Part shown: positions 6,627 through 10,918 of the stretch, one piece after another | How positions within the stretch are numbered: the first letter of the stretch is position 1 | How the letters are laid out: the number at the start of each line of letters is the position of its first letter | Assembly: GCA_029882335.1 (NCBI GenBank) | Contig: JAOUKW010000113.1 | Coordinates: forward strand, 1-10,918 | From: Candidatus Heimdallarchaeota archaeon | Lineage (GTDB): Archaea; Asgardarchaeota; Heimdallarchaeia; Heimdallarchaeales; Kariarchaeaceae | DNA: 10,918 bases | Reading direction: 5' to 3' | Notes under the pieces: model-generated | Told to the model about the DNA's origin: nothing | Seen by the model: only the letters and a program-made list of their open reading frames with translations | The model's database searches: none | Made by a program: the position numbers and the translations under genes

Positions 6627-6722
6627 ATGAGAGAGTGGATTATATTTTTTAATTTTATTAAAAAATGGCTAGAAGAAATTTTATTGTGGAAACCACTACT
6701 ATTTAATCCAATAAGGAATTGA
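6627..6722 (+). CDS. Candidate 31-aa Trp-rich amphipathic micropeptide
   Basis: ATG at 6627 to TGA at 6720-6722, one base after the stop of the preceding micro-ORF. It begins MREWIIFF and continues with FIKKWLEEILLW. It has three Trp, several Phe, Leu and Ile, and paired charges that would suit an amphipathic membrane helix. There is no Shine-Dalgarno sequence; expression would depend on coupling to the upstream micro-ORF or a weak TATA-like TATTTAA near 6599. Candidate only. Confidence 0.22.
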   Translation: MREWIIFFNFIKKWLEEILLWKPLLFNPIRN

Positions 6723-6840
6723 CCCTAATAATTCAAGAAAAATCAATATTCATGAATGAATTCCATTGGTTTTGATACTTAAAATTAAATACTATTTTTA
6801 GTAAAGTTATTTGTAGGATATCCAATAATACCGTAATAAG

Positions 6841-6849
6841 ATTTATCAA
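6841..6849 (+). promoter_or_regulatory. Weak TATA-like box of the 7TM-longin gene
   Basis: The sequence GATTTATCA is centred about 27 bp upstream of the ATG at 6871. It matches the TATA consensus poorly, but its position is right and no Shine-Dalgarno sequence is present. Confidence 0.35.
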
Positions 6850-6870
6850 AGATATCGAAATAACATACAC

Positions 6871-7971
6871 ATGGATCCTATTTTCTATTTCTCTGTGATG
6901 AGTGTAACTTTCTTCTTATTTATTTTGGAAATATATTTTGCATTTAAATTAATTAAAATTCAACAAAACTATCCAATGAAAGGACCACGTATTTTTCTAC
7001 TTGCAACCATAATTGGTTCACTCTCTTCATTGATGCAATTAATTTATAGAACACTACATCCAAATGCAATTGAGATTAGCGAGACTGGATCAAATGACAT
7101 AATTTTAGGTATTATCTCAGCATATTTTGTATTGGTTTTCCTAAATTATTACGAAGAATCACACTTAGACGCTTCTAAAATGATTATTACTACAATTTTA
7201 GGATTAATAACCATATTTTCTACAAATGAAGATATAATAGCAATATTGTTTGAAATCAATGTGTTATTGGGTATTGCCACTTCTTTATCTGTTATGTTTT
7301 TTTTCTTGTATATTTTAATTGTAGGAAGAAACACAATTAAACGAATGATGGAATATGCTACCTCAGAACAGAAAAAGTCAATTAATTTGGTAAAATGGTA
7401 CATTTATCTTAGCTTTGGTGGAGTAACCATTGTTTATTTTACTGCGAATATGATAACATCGGTGCAATCTCAATATAATACATTTTCTGCATTTTGGACA
7501 GCTATCATGCCTCAGATAATGATTATCTTTGCAAACATGTGCTTCTATTTTGGTTATATTAAACCTGGAAATCCTGCATCTTTCCAACCTCAACGAATTG
7601 ACAAATTTGTTTTGATATCAGAAGCAGGTCTCCCAATATATACATTTGATGTAGAAAAAGATGTGAAAGGAATAGATGATGCTCTACTATCTGGTGCAAT
7701 TACAGCAATTGCTGCTGTTCTGAGGGAAGCTACAAATATCGTGGGAGAATTAAAAACTATTGAAATCGGCTCACAATCTATTTTATTGCGAAAAAAAGGC
7801 GATTTAACTGGAGTACTATTCTCATATCTTCCAACTCAGTTTTTAAGGCAAGCAGTATCTCTCTTAATGGATAAACTAACAGCCATATTAGATTCGGTTG
7901 ATTATACGTCATTAACAACAGATCAATTAAATGAAATAGAACAATTAATTAAAAACACCCTTGGATATTAA
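6871..7971 (+). CDS. Seven-TM membrane protein with C-terminal longin-like domain
   Basis: The N-terminal two thirds (residues 1-230) hold about seven hydrophobic helices, near 5-28, 40-60, 76-94, 103-118, 122-152, 174-196 and 208-230. This layout recalls 7TM sensor modules such as the N-terminal region of some histidine kinases. Residues 244-366 form a soluble domain: two strands with the turn SEAGLPIYTFD (250-260), a helix (about 267-287), three strands (about 293-318, with LKTIEIG and GVLFSY) and C-terminal helices. The order strand-strand-helix-three strands-helices fits the longin fold better than the roadblock fold. Longin and roadblock modules are abundant in Asgard archaea and bind or regulate small GTPases in eukaryotes. 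I infer a membrane receptor or anchor for a small GTPase system. With an extracellular N-terminus, seven helices would leave the longin domain in the cytoplasm. No enzymatic motif was seen. It converges with the next gene. Confidence 0.75.
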   Translation: MDPIFYFSVMSVTFFLFILEIYFAFKLIKIQQNYPMKGPRIFLLATIIGSLSSLMQLIYRTLHPNAIEISETGSNDIILGIISAYFVLVFLNYYEESHLDASKMIITTILGLITIFSTNEDIIAILFEINVLLGIATSLSVMFFFLYILIVGRNTIKRMMEYATSEQKKSINLVKWYIYLSFGGVTIVYFTANMITSVQSQYNTFSAFWTAIMPQIMIIFANMCFYFGYIKPGNPASFQPQRIDKFVLISEAGLPIYTFDVEKDVKGIDDALLSGAITAIAAVLREATNIVGELKTIEIGSQSILLRKKGDLTGVLFSYLPTQFLRQAVSLLMDKLTAILDSVDYTSLTTDQLNEIEQLIKNTLGY

Positions 7972-8031
7972 AAAGATGCGAAATATTAAATTTAGAAATA
8001 GAGATTTATTTTATAGCTATGAAATATAAGT
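7972..8031. other. Convergent 60-bp intergenic region
   Basis: This short AT-rich gap separates the stop codons of two convergent genes. Modest T-rich runs on both strands could end both transcripts. No hairpin stands out. Confidence 0.4.
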
Positions 8032-10918
8032 TTATAGATTTACTTTACAAACTGGACATGTACCTCTGATTTTCTTCCATTCCAGTATTTCTCGCTCATG
8101 AAATCGATGATTATTACTACAATTATAGGTCTTTCTTCCTTTGGTTAATGGTCGTCGACATAATAAACAAGATGTATCTAAATTACATCCAGGACAACTA
8201 CTGGGAACACTAGCAGGATCACTACCCCAATTGGTAGAACATTGTTCACATATCAAATCTGCATGAATCAACTTTATACCAATTTCTTTTTGGGTTTCTT
8301 CTGTTATCTGTCTATCTATGGTAATCTCAGATTTCACATAACCAGACAATATTTTCAATTCATGGCTGGTATTGTAATCAAAAATCTTGCCATCAGGAGA
8401 ATAATATACTATTTCTACTTTTAATGAACCTTGTCCTTCATCAACCCCTAATAATTCCAAGGGTATCTCGTATTCTCCCTTTGATTTGAGAGTAATATAC
8501 AATTGAGTTTTTCCTGTTAAAGTCACCTTTTCTCCTCTAAATGTAACAGAAATATATCCTTCACCGAATCCTATATTTTCTACTACCACCAACACATGAC
8601 TTTTACCTGCATATGCTAATTCTTCAGGTGCATATATGGAGGCTGTAACCACTGGATCATGAGATAGTACGCGATAATTTAGAGCTGCCGTGTCTATAGA
8701 ATCCAATTGGAAGCTTTGTTCTTTTGGTATATCAAATTCTGAAAAATTATCAGGTAGATTAAGTTTCAAATTAATTGACCATTGAATTGCATACTCACCA
8801 AATGTAGATGATGGTAGTTCTAGTCTGAATGACTGATCTTCTCCAGGATTAATAACAAAACCGTCAATATTGGCCAACTTACCTTCCTCAACAATTTGCC
8901 ATTCTGAATCCGTCTTCCAGGGATATCCAGGTACTGCATTAACTGATTGGTCTACCGGGGATAGGTGATGATTCACCTTGTAAGAACAAGAAACTAGTTC
9001 TAGGTTATATCTTAGTATATTGGATATTTTCAAATTTCCCTCTATTGTTTCTCCCTGAATACTTTTGGATGGATATGTAAAGATTGCAAATTTAGACCAA
9101 CTCCATTCGGTTAATTGTATTGGTTTTCCTTTTAATACGAAATCTTCATCTAATAGGTACCAAGTATGCCCATCTCCAATTATAATTGAATAAAGAGGAG
9201 TGAATGTCGTTTTTTGAAAATTTGGATCTATAAATGCTTGAATACTCAAATTTATTGTCTCATTACTGGAAATACTAAACTTGTGTTTTTCTAAACTATA
9301 CAACTCATGCTTGTATATTTTTAATTGTTTTGTGTTTAATTCATCTCTATGTAACTCAAATCTTACACCCAAGATATTTTTGTTCTCGGGATCATTATTG
9401 GTTAATGATATTGCCCAGTTAAATATTTGTCCACCAATTAAATGATCTGATGAGCTCGGAGAAAATGCCTCTTTAATGACAAGGGAATTTAGTTTTTTAA
9501 TTTTTGCCTCCTCATTTGAAAATTTTTGTAATAAAAGTGGAATGATTTTGGATTTATACAGCTTTTGTAATGATTTAATTGCAGGTAAGGGTTTTTCTTT
9601 GAATAATTGTTTTTTATTATATTGATTAAGAATTCGGTTAATCCGAATTATTCTTGATGCCTTCAGCACCTCAAATGTATCATATTGATAAATCAATTCA
9701 TTGATAATTTCAGGTATTTTCATAAACTGAAGAGTTAAATCATTTAGTTGTGTTTTAAATAACATCTGCTCTTTCTGAAGGTCTTCTCTCCAAGTAATAA
9801 ATTTCTGAGTATCTTCTTTATTGTATTTTTTTAATACAAGTTTCCGTTTTAATCCAAATATCGGAATTGGAGTCATAGGTGAAAATAGGAGGAGGAAAAA
9901 CCCATGAAACAATAATATTGCAATGATTTCAATTAAGGCATACCCAATGGAAAAATCAAATAAAATAAATAAAACAGGTATTGGATACAGGACAGAAATT
10001 TGATTGACTAGGATCAATCCAATCAGCGAAATCATTAAATAATAGGTCAGTTTAAAGACTAGATATCTTATAGATCTTACAGGAAATACAAAAGTAGGTT
10101 TAGGAGGAGCTGAAAAATCAAATAGCTTGATAGTTTGTTGTTTAGCATCCAAGATAATATTTTGAACAATTGTCTTTAATTCTTTAATAGGTGTAGCTTC
10201 TATTGTTGATGAGTTGTATGCTAATTCTATATTTGTAATTCGATCGTAAATCAAACTATCTTTTCTTGATTTGTTATAAATCCACTGGTTTAAACTATGT
10301 ATTGTATGTACCCTTAATATTGCAAGTAAAGAGAAAATAATGATTACACAAATCAAGACCAATACACCATAAATAAAATAATCATTTAACCAAGAAGACA
10401 ATGAATAAACTTTGTTTGTATCAAACCCATCAACAATACCATCACCATCTGTATCAGCATCATTGGGATCTAATTCTAATTGATATTCCTCTGCATTAGT
10501 TAATCCATCAGAATCAGGATCTAAAAGTGCATCATTATTTAAAGGATCTAGTGAATTGGCTACTTCCCAACCATCAGGCATGCCATCAGCATCACTATCA
10601 GGATTGGATGGAGTAGTTCCTTGTGTAAATTCATCCAAGTTATTTAATCCATCTGTATCCATATCTAAATTTCCATCATCAATTAATGGATCAAGTGAAT
10701 TATCTACTTCCCAACCATCAGGCATACCATCATCATCTGTATCAGAATTACTTGGATCTGTACCTTCTAAATATTCTTCTGTATTACTTAGACCATCAAC
10801 ATCTCTATCAAGTATTCCATCACCACTAAGTGGATTAAATTCATGCAATATTTCCCATCCATCAGGCATACCATCATAATCAGTATCAGAATTATTAGGA
10901 TCTGTATCATGATTATAT
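8032..10918 (-). CDS. Multidomain surface-to-cytoplasm protein: TSP3-like repeats, TM, arrestin/CARDB-like region, zinc ribbon and RING-H2-like finger (5' end beyond window)
   Basis: The frame is open to the right edge, so the true start lies outside; the Met at 10869 is an internal repeat residue and is used here as residue 1. Residues 1-152 are Asp-rich thrombospondin-3-like repeats (D-x-DGMPDGWE), a calcium-binding surface module. TM1 is near 164-186. A basic linker (187-268) follows, then a hydrophobic block (269-330, probably two helices), KRKLVLKK at 341-348, and a probable coiled coil (352-460). Residues 478-720 look like paired beta-sandwich domains with arrestin-like features: GETIEGNLKI (606-615) and INPGEDQSFRLELP (673-686) before a W-x-I-x-LKLNLP strand. 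A CARDB-like domain spans 738-842. The tail has a zinc ribbon (C874, C877, C892, C895) and a RING-H2-like finger (C901, C904, C917, H921, H924, C938, C941). The positive-inside rule puts the repeats outside and the RING in the cytoplasm. Zinc and repeat modules are secure; the arrestin assignment is inference. Confidence 0.85.
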   Translation of the reverse strand, partial: YNHDTDPNNSDTDYDGMPDGWEILHEFNPLSGDGILDRDVDGLSNTEEYLEGTDPSNSDTDDDGMPDGWEVDNSLDPLIDDGNLDMDTDGLNNLDEFTQGTTPSNPDSDADGMPDGWEVANSLDPLNNDALLDPDSDGLTNAEEYQLELDPNDADTDGDGIVDGFDTNKVYSLSSWLNDYFIYGVLVLICVIIIFSLLAILRVHTIHSLNQWIYNKSRKDSLIYDRITNIELAYNSSTIEATPIKELKTIVQNIILDAKQQTIKLFDFSAPPKPTFVFPVRSIRYLVFKLTYYLMISLIGLILVNQISVLYPIPVLFILFDFSIGYALIEIIAILLFHGFFLLLFSPMTPIPIFGLKRKLVLKKYNKEDTQKFITWREDLQKEQMLFKTQLNDLTLQFMKIPEIINELIYQYDTFEVLKASRIIRINRILNQYNKKQLFKEKPLPAIKSLQKLYKSKIIPLLLQKFSNEEAKIKKLNSLVIKEAFSPSSSDHLIGGQIFNWAISLTNNDPENKNILGVRFELHRDELNTKQLKIYKHELYSLEKHKFSISSNETINLSIQAFIDPNFQKTTFTPLYSIIIGDGHTWYLLDEDFVLKGKPIQLTEWSWSKFAIFTYPSKSIQGETIEGNLKISNILRYNLELVSCSYKVNHHLSPVDQSVNAVPGYPWKTDSEWQIVEEGKLANIDGFVINPGEDQSFRLELPSSTFGEYAIQWSINLKLNLPDNFSEFDIPKEQSFQLDSIDTAALNYRVLSHDPVVTASIYAPEELAYAGKSHVLVVVENIGFGEGYISVTFRGEKVTLTGKTQLYITLKSKGEYEIPLELLGVDEGQGSLKVEIVYYSPDGKIFDYNTSHELKILSGYVKSEITIDRQITEETQKEIGIKLIHADLICEQCSTNWGSDPASVPSSCPGCNLDTSCLLCRRPLTKGRKTYNCSNNHRFHEREILEWKKIRGTCPVCKVNL
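8047..8250 (-). other. Zinc ribbon plus RING-H2-like finger (domain of the large gene)
   Basis: The zinc ribbon CxxC-x14-CxxC spans 8185-8250. The RING-like finger (8047-8169) reads C-x2-C-x12-C-x3-H-x2-H-x2-E-I-x2-W-x7-CPVC. It matches the RING-H2 pattern H-x-F-H-x2-C-I-x2-W...CPxC, except that the sixth ligand position is Glu927 instead of Cys. The fold is probable; retained metal binding at that site and ligase activity are not established. Confidence 0.7.
10416..10918 (-). repeat. Tandem 144-bp (48-codon) thrombospondin-3-like calcium-binding repeats
   Basis: The GMPDGWE codon block recurs with its Met codon at 10869, 10725 and 10581, exactly 144 bp apart. A degenerate unit (GIVDGF) occupies the next 144-bp step at 10437. 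Partial repeat sequence (DTDPNNSDTD-x-DG) continues to the right edge, so the array extends outside. Each unit has paired Asp-rich motifs such as D-x-D-x-DGL and D-x-D-x-DGM. Confidence 0.88.

Larger units (their letters stand above)
6411..6870. other. 460-bp intergenic region with no conventional gene
   Basis: No ORF of normal gene length and no tRNA-like fold were found. It contains a possible T-rich terminator (6435-6447), a TATA-like box (6528-6537), and two tandem micro-ORFs (6560-6625 and 6627-6722). A 7-bp inverted repeat with a 6-nt loop (ATAATGA at 6557-6563, TCATTAT at 6570-6576) overlaps the first micro-ORF start. The weak promoter of the 7TM gene lies near 6841. Confidence 0.5.

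Noticed and set aside
6871..7602. Histidine kinase or GPCR identity for the 7TM protein
   Set aside because: No kinase H-box, N-box or G-box follows the membrane part, and no GPCR motif is visible. Only the general seven-helix layout is shared.
10556..10879. Plus-strand ORF of 107 codons rich in Ser and Pro
   Set aside because: It is antisense to the Asp-rich 144-bp repeats; its own repetitive SQPSGMPS-type sequence is the mirror of that repeat, and it has no promoter or ribosome site.
10416..10918. CRISPR-like or satellite repeat array
   Set aside because: The 144-bp repeats keep the reading frame and encode a known calcium-binding module; there are no identical short repeats with unique spacers.

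Overview
The window is about 10.9 kb of very AT-rich DNA, best explained as an archaeal chromosome fragment, most likely from an Asgard archaeon of the Heimdall type. This lineage call is an inference from gene content and promoters; no rRNA or other marker gene is present. First genes of transcription units mostly have a TATA-like box centred 22 to 28 bp upstream of the start codon, which is the spacing of leaderless archaeal transcripts. Internal operon genes instead carry Shine-Dalgarno sequences. The right part encodes large multidomain membrane proteins with eukaryote-like modules: a longin-like domain, an arrestin/CARDB-like beta region and a RING-H2-like zinc finger. These point to Asgard archaea.

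Left part (1-1532, minus strand): a DUF1295 (steroid 5-alpha-reductase-like) membrane enzyme cut by the left edge, then an unrecognised membrane protein of 222 residues with about six TM segments. Each has its own TATA-like box. Next (1663-5129, plus strand) comes a compact three-gene operon: one ABC ATPase and two paralogous ABC-2 permeases, probably a heterodimeric exporter. It ends in a T-rich tract.

Middle part (5211-6410): a small four-TM protein on the minus strand is divergent from a two-gene operon encoding a DUF2178-like membrane protein and a small XRE/HTH regulator. The 186 bp between them hold two copies of the palindrome TGTAA-N8-TTACA plus one degenerate copy, at whole-helical-turn spacing. 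One copy straddles the TATA box of the minus-strand gene. This looks like the operator array of the adjacent HTH protein. The following 460 bp (6411-6870) hold no conventional gene, but do hold a candidate pair of tandem micro-ORFs (21 and 31 codons) with a well-placed TATA-like box.

Right part (6871-10918): a seven-TM protein with a C-terminal longin-like domain (plus strand) converges on a very large minus-strand gene that runs off the right edge. That gene encodes calcium-binding-type (thrombospondin-3-like) repeats of exactly 48 residues, a TM anchor, a further hydrophobic block, a probable coiled coil, arrestin/CARDB-like beta domains, a zinc ribbon and a RING-H2-like finger. It looks like a surface-to-cytoplasm protein with a possible ubiquitin-ligase-type tail, and is the most interesting object here. 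No tRNA, rRNA, CRISPR array or mobile element was recognised.
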